DNA from: JACKHO01 sp041398745
GTDB lineage: Bacteria > Planctomycetota > Planctomycetia > Planctomycetales > Planctomycetaceae
Reading direction: 5' to 3'
Assembly: GCA_041398745.1 (NCBI GenBank)
Contig: JAWKUB010000005.1
Span: 765,142 to 829,141 of the forward strand
DNA length: 64,000 nt
Part shown: piece after piece, positions 43,265-52,950 of the stretch
Layout of the letters: every line of letters starts with the position of its first letter
Numbering within the stretch: position 1 is the stretch's first letter
Made by a program: the position numbers and the translations under genes
The notes under the pieces: model-generated
The model's database searches: none
What the model was told of the DNA's origin: nothing
What the model saw: the letters and a program-made list of their open reading frames with translations, nothing else

Positions 43265-44038
43265 CTATCGAAAGTTCAAATAGGCGAGCATTTTGGGGCG
43301 TTTGCCAATGGCATAACTCACGGCGGAATTCATCACACGGCGCAGTTCAACCCATTGTTCGGAGCGAATGTTGAGTCGATGCGCCAAGGAGGAATTTGAT
43401 TCATCACTGAGGCGCCGCAGTATGGAAATGACTCCACCTGAAATGGCTGTCTGGTCGTATTCTGGCTTTCCACACTGCTCGCACAACAGCCCTCCCTGAG
43501 ACAACCAATACCTTCCTTTAGCACCTGGTTGGACCGGATTGTGGCACAATACGCAGGACTCAAAGTCGGGGATTTGGCCGGTCTCCCGGAGAATGGCCAA
43601 CTCAAATTGAACAATGTGGGTTCTTGGATCGGAAGGAGTTTTTCCATCGCCGCCCGCATCTTCGAGGCCTGCGAGACAGCGTTGGGTCAACGTGAACAAA
43701 TTGGGATGTGGGTCGTCTGTCTCTGTCATGACATTCAGAAGTTCGGCCACGTAGTACCCACCATACAAATGCATCAGGCTGTTTGCGGGGGGATGAAATC
43801 GGTGACTGAGCTTCGCTTCCGTCAATAAATGCAGGGAATCGGACGACTTTCGCCGGAACGTTATGTAACAAAGCGAAAGCAGATCAAGTGCAGAATCGAA
43901 CGCGCTCTTTAACCGCTTGGCGCCCTTGGCGATACAGCAAATCTTGCCGAAATCTCGTGAGAAGATCGTGACGACCCGGCTCGACTCGCTGAAGTCGGCC
44001 AATCGAATGACAAAAGCTACGCTGTTCTCTGCCGACAT
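43265..44038 (-). CDS. recO: DNA repair protein RecO
   Basis: The 257-residue protein begins with an OB-fold: 'VIRLADFSESSRVVTIFSRDFGKI' (in two parts) then 'AKGAKRLKSAFDSALDLLS'. The middle helical domain and the zinc-finger 'CVLCHNPVQ' ... 'LLCEQCGKP' are the RecO marks. It loads RecA with RecR in gap repair. It is just upstream of the BamD-like gene, 33 bases from that gene's start. Confidence 0.93.
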   Translation of the reverse strand: MSAENSVAFVIRLADFSESSRVVTIFSRDFGKICCIAKGAKRLKSAFDSALDLLSLCYITFRRKSSDSLHLLTEAKLSHRFHPPANSLMHLYGGYYVAELLNVMTETDDPHPNLFTLTQRCLAGLEDAGGDGKTPSDPRTHIVQFELAILRETGQIPDFESCVLCHNPVQPGAKGRYWLSQGGLLCEQCGKPEYDQTAISGGVISILRRLSDESNSSLAHRLNIRSEQWVELRRVMNSAVSYAIGKRPKMLAYLNFR

Positions 44039-44121
44039 GAGTGACGCCGCTGGACGAATTCAACAGGTTAGGTCGTTCAACAGGGCCAGGTCGAATCGTT
44101 ACGAATTGGGGTGAGTTTCCG

Positions 44122-44805
44122 CTATTGGGAATAGACCTCATACAGACTCTGGAGAATCGACTGCTCGAGGGCAAGGTCGCGCCCAAGTGGAATCCAACTG
44201 GAGTTGGACGTTTGCCCGACGACAGGATCCAGGTCGCGATTGAGCGGAGCGCTCTCCTGAAAAGTTGCTGCTCCCGCTGAATTAGCGGCTAGTCCCACGA
44301 GGTTCTCTTTTTCCTTAAACACTGACACACTGACGAGATACCCCGTCCGCTCTTCACTGGGCTGAAGACTGACCACGACCGTACGTCGGATGGATTGTGT
44401 GGTGCCTTCGAGCCGATCGGCTAAAGTCGCAGCATCAGGATGCCACGGTTCCATCAAGCTGGCGCCCACTCGCGGTTGCGTTTCAATAGTTCGCGCCAAC
44501 CGGTTTTCGCTGGCGATTTCGAAATGATACGAATGGAGCACATCAACTGCCCGCTCCCAGACAATGTCGTCGCTGTTCGAAGCGACAAACAGCGGATTGG
44601 AGAGGGGTGATTGCTGCGCAATGCCGCCCATACGCCATCCGGCGCATCCGCAGAGGACGGCAACGGTAGCCAATACGAGGAATCTGCGCAAACTCTCCAC
44701 CAATGGCACGAGTAATGTGTGGCGGCGCGGAGTCTCGCAGAATTTCGGTAATTGACGCAATATGGAATCAGACAGATCACAGACAAGAATGTTTGTGCCA
44801 CCCAA
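44122..44805 (-). CDS. Hypothetical lipoprotein
   Basis: A lipobox 'AVLCGCAG' follows the hydrophobic stretch 'FLVLATVAVL', so the product is lipid-anchored. The mature part (about 170 residues) starts 'WRMGGIAQQSPLSNPLF' and includes 'VLHSYHFEIASENRLARTIE' and 'RRTVVVSLQPSEERTGYLVS', a mixed alpha/beta domain I do not recognise. The frame opens with TTG at 44805, but the signal peptide suggests a start further inside, possibly a GTG or TTG near 44700; no ribosome site settles it. It lies 14 bases below the kinase stop, so it is probably co-transcribed. Confidence 0.68.
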   Translation of the reverse strand: MGGTNILVCDLSDSILRQLPKFCETPRRHTLLVPLVESLRRFLVLATVAVLCGCAGWRMGGIAQQSPLSNPLFVASNSDDIVWERAVDVLHSYHFEIASENRLARTIETQPRVGASLMEPWHPDAATLADRLEGTTQSIRRTVVVSLQPSEERTGYLVSVSVFKEKENLVGLAANSAGAATFQESAPLNRDLDPVVGQTSNSSWIPLGRDLALEQSILQSLYEVYSQ

Positions 44806-44819
44806 GTCTGGAATTGTCG

Positions 44820-46262
44820 TTAAAAGATGTCGAGTCCGGTCAATTTCAGCTCGACGGAATCGGCATGTTGGGCGATTTCCAGGATGCTGCGTCGGAGTTC
44901 CTCGGCGACAATTGTGCTGCGCGGGTAGGAGTTCACAATGACGAAGAATTCCTTTTCATCAATGCGGCGGATGGAAATGGCGCCGTGCGAAATCATGGAA
45001 TTCAATTTGAGAGCCTCATAATAGAATTCGGGAACGACCTGACAGCACGTGCTGTAGATTTGGACGAGGCGGTCGCTCAAGTTGTGCGGCGTTACTTCGA
45101 TATACACCATTTGGCGTCGACCATCCGGGAGGAGGACATCCGCCTGAAATCGGTCGGCGGAACCGACGCGGTTCCATTGGATGTGAGGTTCGTGTGTGAG
45201 TGCCTCGCGCAGAATTGTTTCAAGATCGTTCGTCTCACCCAGCACCGCCTGCAGCAATTGCACAGCCTCGATACCATCGCGCGGGCGATTTGCCGGCGTC
45301 TTGTCGAGCATCAGGCCAACGACTTCTGCGACTTCGAGGGGAACGTCTGGGACAATTCGTCGGATGCTTGGAGTCCGTTCGTGTGAAATTGCCCGAATGA
45401 GTTCATTCATTCCCACGCCACTGAACGGGAGGTGACCCGCGAGCATGGAGAACATGCAGACACCGAGTGAATACACGTCACTCTGTTTACTGGCAGCCGA
45501 TCCCGAAAACAACTCGGGAGCCATGAAGTGCGGTGTTCCGGCCAAACGAGAGTCGAGAGATGGCGCATGCAACCTTTTGCATAATCCGAAGTCCGCAAGT
45601 TTGGGGAGTCCGTTCTGCGCAAGGAGTACGTTGTCTGGCTTCAAGTCGCGGTGCAATACACCCTGTCGATGGGCTGCTGCCAATCCATGTGCAATCCCGA
45701 GTGTGACCGATGCCGCACGAAACGGAGGTAAACGTCCGTCGCGGAGTAATCCCTGAAGCGAATGGCCCGGCAGGAATTCCATTTCCAGAAAATGCAGCCC
45801 CTCGTGTTCGCCAATTGCGTGGACGGTGACAATATTTGGATGTACCAACGAGGCGGCTGCCTGCCCCTCGGAATGAAACCGCGACAAATACTCTGGTTCG
45901 TTGTTTACGAGATGCGGCGAGAGAATTTTGAGTGCACAGGGGCGGCCCAGTTGGCGGTGTCGCGCGAGGTACACCCAACCCATTCCGCCGCGGCCGAGCA
46001 ACGTCTTAATGTCGTAGTTGCCCAATTCATTCCCGGCCAGTTCGCTGAGGACATCCTGGTCCGTGGCAACACGAGAATCGCTGCCGGACAGAAACTCGTC
46101 AGAGCGAAACAGCAGTGTTGGGATCGACGTGATGGTCGGAGCAGCAACATGCATCCCGCATCGCGGACAAACTTCGGGCCGTCCGGCGACTGCAAAGGCA
46201 GCGTTACAACCGCCACAGTAGACGGTGAGGGGATCAGGTTTCGAATCGCCGGGTGAATTCAC
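44820..46262 (-). CDS. Ser/Thr protein kinase with N-terminal zinc ribbon
   Basis: The 480-residue protein starts at GTG 46262. It begins with a two-CxxC zinc ribbon ('YCGGCNAAF' and 'VCPRCGMHV'). The kinase domain has the Gly-rich loop 'LGRGGMGWVYLARH', the Lys in 'CALKILS', catalytic loop 'HRDLKPDNVLL', 'DFGLCKRL' and activation-loop end 'GTPHFMAPELF'. After the kinase come 120 residues ('DRFQADVLLPDGRRQMVYIE', 'IYSTCCQVVPEFYYEALKLN', 'IRRIDEKEFFVIVNSYPRS') with the look of a YbjN/secretion-chaperone-like fold. There is no membrane segment, so it is cytoplasmic. It looks catalytically intact. Confidence 0.92.
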   Translation of the reverse strand: MNSPGDSKPDPLTVYCGGCNAAFAVAGRPEVCPRCGMHVAAPTITSIPTLLFRSDEFLSGSDSRVATDQDVLSELAGNELGNYDIKTLLGRGGMGWVYLARHRQLGRPCALKILSPHLVNNEPEYLSRFHSEGQAAASLVHPNIVTVHAIGEHEGLHFLEMEFLPGHSLQGLLRDGRLPPFRAASVTLGIAHGLAAAHRQGVLHRDLKPDNVLLAQNGLPKLADFGLCKRLHAPSLDSRLAGTPHFMAPELFSGSAASKQSDVYSLGVCMFSMLAGHLPFSGVGMNELIRAISHERTPSIRRIVPDVPLEVAEVVGLMLDKTPANRPRDGIEAVQLLQAVLGETNDLETILREALTHEPHIQWNRVGSADRFQADVLLPDGRRQMVYIEVTPHNLSDRLVQIYSTCCQVVPEFYYEALKLNSMISHGAISIRRIDEKEFFVIVNSYPRSTIVAEELRRSILEIAQHADSVELKLTGLDIF

Positions 46263-46371
46263 GCTGGGGCCTCACACGCATTGACGGCGTCTATCCTATT
46301 CGAATCGGCGCGTGATTTCTTTGCCGGTCCGCATTTTTCTGGAGAGAATCCTGCGTGGATCGCGCCGAGTT

Positions 46372-47031
46372 CTACGTCGTTGCTGGCCGGGTAAGGTTCG
46401 ATCGGAGCACACTAAATACTTCGCGGACTTCAGCGGGAGTCAGTAATCCGCGAGCCCGTTCTGCAATGAGTGGCGAAACGCGGTACTGGGCCAGCAGGTC
46501 AAACATGCAGTCAGCATTACCCTGTTGAATTCCATATTCCGCTTTCAGGTTGGAACATTCATCGGGCGGGATGTCGAGAAACTGGCTCAGCAGCAGGAAT
46601 GATCCCTCACCTACCATGTTCAAATGTAGGCGCTGCACATCTTCGGCCATTCGTTGATCGCAAATCGCTTTCACGGTAATGGGCCCCGTTCTCAGGATCC
46701 GGCGTGCCGAAATGGCGTCGGTACGAATGACCTGAGCAGCTGTTTCGCAAGCTGCGTACAGAACCGCTTCGTCAACCATTGTGGCTTCGTGGATTTCGCA
46801 GGACATTTGACGCGACCAGGTGAGCAACAGCTGATCGAGTTGGACGCCGGGATGCACGTTTCGCAGGTACGGAACTTGAGTCAAATAACCGAACGAGCGG
46901 TCGCCCACATTGAGCTGTTCCGCCAGTGCGATTCGTTCCAGTGTATCGAGAAACGCTATTCGGAACGCTGCATACAGCAGTTCGCCGGGCGCGACAGTTT
47001 GTGAAGAGATGGAGAGCATGTCGTCCAACAT
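46372..47031 (-). CDS. Hypothetical protein (219 aa)
   Basis: No family is recognised. The product is an almost all-helical cytoplasmic protein, with 'FRIAFLDTLERIALAEQLNV', 'MVDEAVLYAACETAAQVIR' and 'RARGLLTPAEVREVFSVLRS'. There is no signal peptide, membrane segment or metal motif. It starts with ATG at 47031 and lies between the kinase and the MMPL transporter on the same strand, separated by 109 and 179 bases. Its role may be tied to either neighbour, but nothing shows this. Confidence 0.68.
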   Translation of the reverse strand: MLDDMLSISSQTVAPGELLYAAFRIAFLDTLERIALAEQLNVGDRSFGYLTQVPYLRNVHPGVQLDQLLLTWSRQMSCEIHEATMVDEAVLYAACETAAQVIRTDAISARRILRTGPITVKAICDQRMAEDVQRLHLNMVGEGSFLLLSQFLDIPPDECSNLKAEYGIQQGNADCMFDLLAQYRVSPLIAERARGLLTPAEVREVFSVLRSNLTRPATT

Positions 47032-47210
47032 GGCAAAGCCTGTGCCCTCTCACAACAGTCGAAATCTTTCCGTAGGGGAAATCGTGTAACAAACGTATTT
47101 ACAATATGTTGCAACCGATTCTCGCGAATCGAATCCCGCAATCGGCAAACTCAACGTGTTGCCGAAAGTCAACATTGCCGCAAGGCGGTTGTCGACAAAA
47201 TCAGACATTC

Positions 47211-49937
47211 CTACGAGCCCGATGCGCCCCCGGAAGTCGAGTCTGACGTCTGCCCTGCAGAACCGGTCTCCGCAGACTCAGGGCGATCGTCAAATGACAT
47301 GGCACAAGGCGACGCTTCAGCTCCCAGGTACTTACCGAGTGCGCCGAACTGGCCTCGGTACAGCATAATGAGATACGCAGGAACGAGAATTGGCCGGACG
47401 ACGAACGTGTCGAGCATGACCCCAAAGGCGAGGGCAAAACCTAACTGCACCATCCCCAGGAGCGAACCGCTCATGAGGGAGGCAAACGTCCCCGCCATGA
47501 TAATTCCGCAACTGGAAATAATGCTGCCGGTTTTCTGGAGAGCAATGAGAATGCCCTTAATGGTTCCATGCTCATGCTGCTCCTCTGCAATGCGGGACAT
47601 CAGCAGAATGTTGTAATCCTCCCCCATCGCGATGAGGATGGTGAAGAGATAAATCGGGACCTTCCAGTCGATCCCGGAGAAACCTGAGGGATCGCGGAGA
47701 TAGAAGAACAGGAAGGTGACACCCAGTGTCACGAGGTAACTGAACACGACACTGACGATGAGGTAGGCACAAATTGCAGGTCGACGCAGCAGCATGACCA
47801 GCATGATGTAAACCGAAATCACGACAAGCAAATCGATGGTGATTTGGTCTCGGTCGGTAGAAAGTTTCAAATCGCGAATTCCCGAAGTCGGTCCCAGCGT
47901 GAGGATTTCGGCGCCCTGCTGAAGTTCTTGTGGCAGGGCATTTCGGACTGCGGCTTCCGCTTCGCTCAACCTCGAAATGCTGTCGCGGTCGAACGGGTCG
48001 TCTTCAAAGACAAGGTCCAATCTGAGGACTAGTCCTTTCACCGGGCTGTCGGAATGAGTAGACGTGTACGTCCGGTGTGACTTGCTGAGCACGGCGGCTC
48101 TGCGTAGGACACGCTGACGCGGAGGGAGTGTATTACCCTGTTCATCCTGCGACTCGAGTCCATTCAGAAACGCCGCAGCTTCGTCGGAAAGTCCGTAGGG
48201 ATTTACCTGACTGCGAATGTCTTGAATACGAAATTCATTGGAAACCTTTTTCAGGTTGGTCACGATGAAGTTCGCCAGTTTTCGTGACTTCGTAATATCG
48301 CTTAAGTCGACTGAAGGCTCATCGTCGTCTTCGTCGTCAAAGCTGATTTCATCCTCATCCAGAGGTGGCTTGTACGCGAGGATGTCTGGCGAGGGAAACT
48401 TCACAAGAACTGTGGATGGACCGGTCACGCCAGCATCGAAGTGCTGCTGAACCAGCCGAGCCCCTTCGACGCTCGGCTCATCATCAGGCAGGTCGGTAAG
48501 CAGCCCATAGCTCAAATTGCGGCTTTGTATCGAGCCGACAATGGCAAACGGCAACATAACGAGACACGTGGCGAGGAAAATTCGAGTCGAGTTTTCCTCT
48601 AATGACTTCGAAATGAAGTCCCACACTTTTCCAATCAAATCAAACTCACCAATTGCTTTCCAGAAGGAAGTAGCGGGCAGCCAGCCTGCGTCGGACTTCA
48701 GTCGCTCGGTGGGAATGTCGGGCCAGAACACCCAGCGTCCAAGGAGCAGCAAGAAAGAGGGCGTAAACGTCAGAGCGAAGCAAAGCACGACGAACAGGCC
48801 AAATGAAATGGCGATTCCCGCCTGACGAAACTTGCCAAACTCGGCAGCCATCATCATGCCAATGCCGACAATACTTGTTCCCGCACTCGTTGCGAGTGCT
48901 GCACCGACGCGCGTAATGGACCGTGCCATCGCTTCTTTGAACGTGGCGCCGTTGTCCAGTTCTTCCTTGTACCGGGCCATGAGGAACAGGCAGTAATCAA
49001 CACCCGCTCCATAAACCACAACGGTGACGTAGACTTCCAGGCCGGTGAACAGTCCAATGAGCTCTGCGTTGGCCATGAGACGCAGCAGATACTTCGTAAG
49101 TTCCACGGCGACGCCTACCGTAATGAGCGGTACAAGGGCCAGGAACGGCGAGCGATATATCAACAAGAGGAGAATGACCACCAGGACCTTGGTGTACAGC
49201 TCCGTCCGGGCGCTGCTCTCTGTTTCGGCCCGCAGCATATCACGTCCGACGGTCGCCGATCCTGAGAGTGCGATGACCAGCCCGATTGGCTTTTGACTCA
49301 GAAACTCGTGCGACTCCAGCAATCGCTCCAACCTCGCGACGACCAAGCCGTTGCGACGGTCGAGGAACTCCGTTTTCAATTCCAAAACAATGAGTGCAGC
49401 ACGCTGGTCAGTACTGGTCAGCAACGGGCCGACGCTACGGTCCTTCGGGGTAAGAATGTCACTAATGATTTGTTCGTTGGGAGGAAGTTCCGGAATTCCT
49501 TCCCATGACTCCGGATTCGGGCTTTGATCGGAATCGTCATAGCCCATGGGACTTCGCGATTTCAGCAGCGCGAGCTGTGGCAGGAGTTCATTTTCGACGA
49601 ATTCTCGATCGCGGTCCGTGAGGCCGAGCGGCACATCATCCCGCTGAAGAACGACGACGATGCTGCTGCCGAGTGGATCTTGTTGCAGCGAGGCCCCTTT
49701 GGGAGTCTTGTCATCGTCGGCTTGGGCGGAGCTGGCAGGAAACGCCTGACGGTACAGTACTTCCGCCTGACGACTGCTGCACGTCTCCGGCAGAAACGTG
49801 AACTCGCCATCCATCCATACATCGAGCCCCTCAGGCGAGAGGATGAAGGCCACCGAGACGAACACCGCCCAGAAAAGAATAATCAGCACCGGAAACCGGC
49901 TGACAATCTCTCCTAGACGACGGTACATAGTGGCCAC
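47211..49937 (-). CDS. RND superfamily MMPL-type transporter
   Basis: The 908-residue membrane protein has the RND layout: an N-terminal helix, a large periplasmic loop, a block of helices, a duplicate loop and helix block. 'YRSPFLALVPLITVGVAVEL' and 'GVDYCLFLMARYKEELDNG' (the MMPL signature with the transport-linked Asp) are in the first half. The second half has 'GEDYNILLMSRIAEEQHEHG'. The second loop carries an acidic patch ('DEDEISFDDEDDDEPSVDLS'). MMPL proteins export lipids, hopanoids or small molecules. The start may be GTG 49937 or ATG 49928. No adaptor gene is adjacent. Confidence 0.9.
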   Translation of the reverse strand: MATMYRRLGEIVSRFPVLIILFWAVFVSVAFILSPEGLDVWMDGEFTFLPETCSSRQAEVLYRQAFPASSAQADDDKTPKGASLQQDPLGSSIVVVLQRDDVPLGLTDRDREFVENELLPQLALLKSRSPMGYDDSDQSPNPESWEGIPELPPNEQIISDILTPKDRSVGPLLTSTDQRAALIVLELKTEFLDRRNGLVVARLERLLESHEFLSQKPIGLVIALSGSATVGRDMLRAETESSARTELYTKVLVVILLLLIYRSPFLALVPLITVGVAVELTKYLLRLMANAELIGLFTGLEVYVTVVVYGAGVDYCLFLMARYKEELDNGATFKEAMARSITRVGAALATSAGTSIVGIGMMMAAEFGKFRQAGIAISFGLFVVLCFALTFTPSFLLLLGRWVFWPDIPTERLKSDAGWLPATSFWKAIGEFDLIGKVWDFISKSLEENSTRIFLATCLVMLPFAIVGSIQSRNLSYGLLTDLPDDEPSVEGARLVQQHFDAGVTGPSTVLVKFPSPDILAYKPPLDEDEISFDDEDDDEPSVDLSDITKSRKLANFIVTNLKKVSNEFRIQDIRSQVNPYGLSDEAAAFLNGLESQDEQGNTLPPRQRVLRRAAVLSKSHRTYTSTHSDSPVKGLVLRLDLVFEDDPFDRDSISRLSEAEAAVRNALPQELQQGAEILTLGPTSGIRDLKLSTDRDQITIDLLVVISVYIMLVMLLRRPAICAYLIVSVVFSYLVTLGVTFLFFYLRDPSGFSGIDWKVPIYLFTILIAMGEDYNILLMSRIAEEQHEHGTIKGILIALQKTGSIISSCGIIMAGTFASLMSGSLLGMVQLGFALAFGVMLDTFVVRPILVPAYLIMLYRGQFGALGKYLGAEASPCAMSFDDRPESAETGSAGQTSDSTSGGASGS

Positions 49938-50076
49938 TCAATCGACTCGGAACCGTAGAATTCATCAGGCGCTGTGTTGAAGGAACACAAGAGACACTGA
50001 CGACATTCAGGCAGAGACATAGTTCATGGGGGGGAACGGGGAAAGCAGCGAATACACAATTCCGTTGCCGTTAGGA

Positions 50077-50544
50077 TCAGGAGTCCTTTTCGTCATCAGC
50101 GCAGACCCATTTGTCGAGCCCGGTGCTGTAAGAGACGAGTTCTTCGGGAGTGAAGTAAATTGCGATTTCCCGCTCGGCGGCTTCGGGACCATCGCTGCCG
50201 TGGACGAGGTTCATTTGACGCGACATGCCAAAGTCACCGCGGATGGTTCCCGGAGCGGATTCGCGTCCGTTGGTAGCACCGAGCATGCCGCGAACCACCT
50301 GCACAGCTCCTGGTCCTTCGGCCACCAGTGCCACGACCGGGCCGCTGGTAATGAACTCTTCGAGCAAAGGGTAGAACGGCTTGCTGACGTGTTCTTCGTA
50401 ATGCTTCGCGGCAAGTTCGGGGGTGACTTGCAGCATTTTCATGCCGACAATTTTCAATCCCCGATCTTCCAGGCGGGCCAGTAATCGTCCACACAAACGG
50501 CGTTCAACGGCATCGGGCTTGAACAGTATAAACGTACGCTGCAT
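50077..50544 (-). CDS. ndk: Nucleoside diphosphate kinase
   Basis: The 155-residue Ndk equilibrates nucleoside di- and triphosphates through a phospho-His. It opens 'RTFILFKPDAVERRL' and has the active-site His in 'NLVHGSDG'. 'GPVVALVAEGPGAVQVVRGMLG' (in two parts) and 'GTIRGDFG' are conserved. It is slightly longer than the usual 140-150 residues because of the C-terminal acidic tail. It lies next to carA on the same strand. Confidence 0.96.
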   Translation of the reverse strand: MQRTFILFKPDAVERRLCGRLLARLEDRGLKIVGMKMLQVTPELAAKHYEEHVSKPFYPLLEEFITSGPVVALVAEGPGAVQVVRGMLGATNGRESAPGTIRGDFGMSRQMNLVHGSDGPEAAEREIAIYFTPEELVSYSTGLDKWVCADDEKDS

Positions 50545-50615
50545 TGTCTTGGTCTTGTTTCTAATGTCGTTTTGATTCGAAATTCAATGTGTCGCACTTT
50601 CGACTTGCGACAGAG

Positions 50616-51746
50616 TCAATTCATGAGATTCAGGAATTCGCCAAACAAATAGTGGCTGTCGTGAGGACCGGCCGATGACTCAGGATGGTACTGAACGCCG
50701 AAGGCCTTCAGGCCCCGATGTCGAATTCCCTCGACTGTGTTGTCGTTGAGGTTGATGTGTGTCACCTCCGCTTCTGCAGGCAATGTGTCGGCATCGACCG
50801 CAAAGCCATGATTCTGCGAGGTAATTTCCACTCGGCCTGTGTCGCGGTTCAGGACCGGTTGATTTGCACCACGGTGACCAAATTTCAGTTTGAACGTTTT
50901 GCCGCCGAGAGCGAGTCCCAGCAACTGTTGTCCCAGGCATATACCGAAAATCGGTTTCTTTCCCAAAAGACCCTGAATGGTCTTGATGGCGTAGTCGAGA
51001 GGTTCGGGGTCTCCCGGGCCGTTGGACAGAAACACCCCGTCGGGATTCAATGCCAGGATTTCTTCGGCAGACGAATTGCCAGGGACAACAGTCACCTTGC
51101 AACCCAGTTCACTGAGGTGCCGTGGGATGTTCCACTTCATTCCGTAGTCGATGGCAACGACATGCTTTCCCTTGCCAGCATTGTCGCGGACAGGCAACGG
51201 TGTCGTGGGGTGTCGCGCAATATCATGTAGTTTCTGATCCCACTCATCCGTCTGCTTGGGCATCACTTCTTTTACGAGGTCCACACCGACGAGTTGAGGA
51301 GCCGCCTTGGCCTTGGCGATGAGTGAGGCGTCATCGAGGTCAGTCGTCGACAACACGCCGGTCATTGCTCCGCTCGTGCGGATTTTCTTCACCAGCATGC
51401 GGGTGTCGATCCCTTCCAGACCAATAACTCCGTTCTCTCGCAAATATTCGTCCAGGCTTTTCTCTGCACGGAAATTGCTCGGTTCGCGGCAAAGCTCCTT
51501 GCAAAGGAATCCCCGAAGAGAAGTTCCCTTACTTTCGACGTCAGCAGAATTGACCCCGTAATTCCCAATCAATGGGTAGGTCATGGTGACAATTTGGCCG
51601 TTGTAGGATGGATCGGTGATGATTTCCTGGTAGCCGGTCATGCTCGTGTTGAACACGACCTCACCATAAACCTCTCCTTCGGCGCCAAATTGGCGTCCGG
51701 TGAATACGGTCCCATCGGCAAGCGCAAGCTTAGCGGGGTGCGACAT
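50616..51746 (-). CDS. carA: Carbamoyl-phosphate synthase small subunit
   Basis: The 376-residue CarA is the glutaminase subunit that feeds ammonia to CarB for arginine and pyrimidine synthesis. The N-terminal CPSase domain has 'ALADGTVFTGRQFGAEG' and 'VFNTSMTGYQEIITDPSY'. The GATase domain has 'FLSNGPGDP', the nucleophile Cys in 'IFGICLGQQLLGLALGG' and the His/Glu dyad in 'GVQYHPESSAGPHDSHYLF'. It is full length. CarB is not in the window. A 71-base gap separates it from ndk. Confidence 0.96.
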   Translation of the reverse strand: MSHPAKLALADGTVFTGRQFGAEGEVYGEVVFNTSMTGYQEIITDPSYNGQIVTMTYPLIGNYGVNSADVESKGTSLRGFLCKELCREPSNFRAEKSLDEYLRENGVIGLEGIDTRMLVKKIRTSGAMTGVLSTTDLDDASLIAKAKAAPQLVGVDLVKEVMPKQTDEWDQKLHDIARHPTTPLPVRDNAGKGKHVVAIDYGMKWNIPRHLSELGCKVTVVPGNSSAEEILALNPDGVFLSNGPGDPEPLDYAIKTIQGLLGKKPIFGICLGQQLLGLALGGKTFKLKFGHRGANQPVLNRDTGRVEITSQNHGFAVDADTLPAEAEVTHINLNDNTVEGIRHRGLKAFGVQYHPESSAGPHDSHYLFGEFLNLMN

Positions 51747-51903
51747 AATCTACTCGAAAGAAGCTGCGGCGAACGAATTTCAGACGGATTTTCGACCCGG
51801 AAACCCTCTAGTTGAGGTGGTTTTTAGCAGTTTCGAATCCGGGATGAAAGTAACAGGTGCGCGTAGCTTCGCATCACACCAGATCACGTCATTGTCAGGC
51901 TTG

Positions 51904-52845
51904 TTATGGATTCTTCTTTTCCAACACGCCCAACTGCTTCAACCAGGCGGCACATGGCTCCGGCCAATGAGTGATGGGCAAGTCGGTTGGCCGTAAGCCG
52001 TAACCGTGACCACCCTTAGAGTACATATGAACTTCCGCTGATGCTCCTGCCTTCTTCATCTCGGTTGCCAGCACCAGACTACTCAACGGAGTGACACCAT
52101 CATCATACGCATGCACGAAGAACGCGGGAGGTGTTTCTGGCGAAACATGAATGTACTCCTGTAACGCTCCGGTCTCCTTGTCGGCGAGATAGGCGGGGTA
52201 AATCAGCAGGGAGAAATTCGGTCGGCAGGAGACGGCGTCAATTTCGTCAATGGTCTCGTACTTTCGATCATCCAGAAACAGACTGGTGAGCGCCGCTGTT
52301 TCGCCGCCGGCACTGAAGCCACAAATGCCAATGCGGTTCGGATCGAGTTTCAACTTTTCCGCATTCGCCCGGACGAGACTCATGGCCCGCTGCGCATCTT
52401 GGACGGCTTCAATCCAGCGCTGTTTGGGATCCTGAGCCGGGACACGGTACTTCAGGACAATTCCCGTCACTCCGAGTGTATTGAGCCATTCGGCGACTTC
52501 CGTCCCTTCCAAATCGTAGGCCAGAATGTGATGACCGCCGCCGGGGCAAATGACTACGCTGGCACCGTTTGCCTTATCAGCCGGAGGCTGGAAGATTTCA
52601 ATTTGCGGCGTTGAAACATTACCAAGGCGAATGAGACGGCGGCCCGCGACCTTATTGCTTGAGTCGGTCGTTGTGTCTGCCTCGGGGGGAAGTTCGACGA
52701 GTTTGCCGGGAGGGCGTTCAGGCCAGACGTTCCACACTTCGGAATCTTCGGCCCGGACCGTCTGATAACTCATGACCAGCAGCGCCGCCAAGACAGTGGC
52801 CGACGGCAGCACTGGGAAACAAACCGAACGTGAGCGAGACAGCAT
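51904..52845 (-). CDS. Exported alpha/beta hydrolase (esterase)
   Basis: The 313-residue protein starts at the ATG at 52845, preceded by GAAAGAAG; the open frame to 52875 has no ribosome site. The N-terminal signal ends near 'YQTVRAED'. The hydrolase has 'VVICPGGGHHILAYDLEG' (oxyanion), the nucleophile elbow 'GICGFSAGGETA' (Ser), Asp in 'VHAYDDGVTP' and His in 'SKGGHGYGLRP'. This is the BD-FAE/lipase-like group, often acetyl-xylan or feruloyl esterases. It may remove acyl groups from polysaccharides. The sulfatase at 3202 suits such a diet, but the genes are far apart. Confidence 0.88.
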   Translation of the reverse strand: MLSRSRSVCFPVLPSATVLAALLVMSYQTVRAEDSEVWNVWPERPPGKLVELPPEADTTTDSSNKVAGRRLIRLGNVSTPQIEIFQPPADKANGASVVICPGGGHHILAYDLEGTEVAEWLNTLGVTGIVLKYRVPAQDPKQRWIEAVQDAQRAMSLVRANAEKLKLDPNRIGICGFSAGGETAALTSLFLDDRKYETIDEIDAVSCRPNFSLLIYPAYLADKETGALQEYIHVSPETPPAFFVHAYDDGVTPLSSLVLATEMKKAGASAEVHMYSKGGHGYGLRPTDLPITHWPEPCAAWLKQLGVLEKKNP

Positions 52846-52950
52846 GCCGGATCTTCTTTCTGGACTTGGAACCAAGGGGAAATCTCAGTCCCAAGTCTAA
52901 CAGAAAGGATCTGCAATTGACTGCTCTGGAGGCAATCGAATCGAGTCAAA

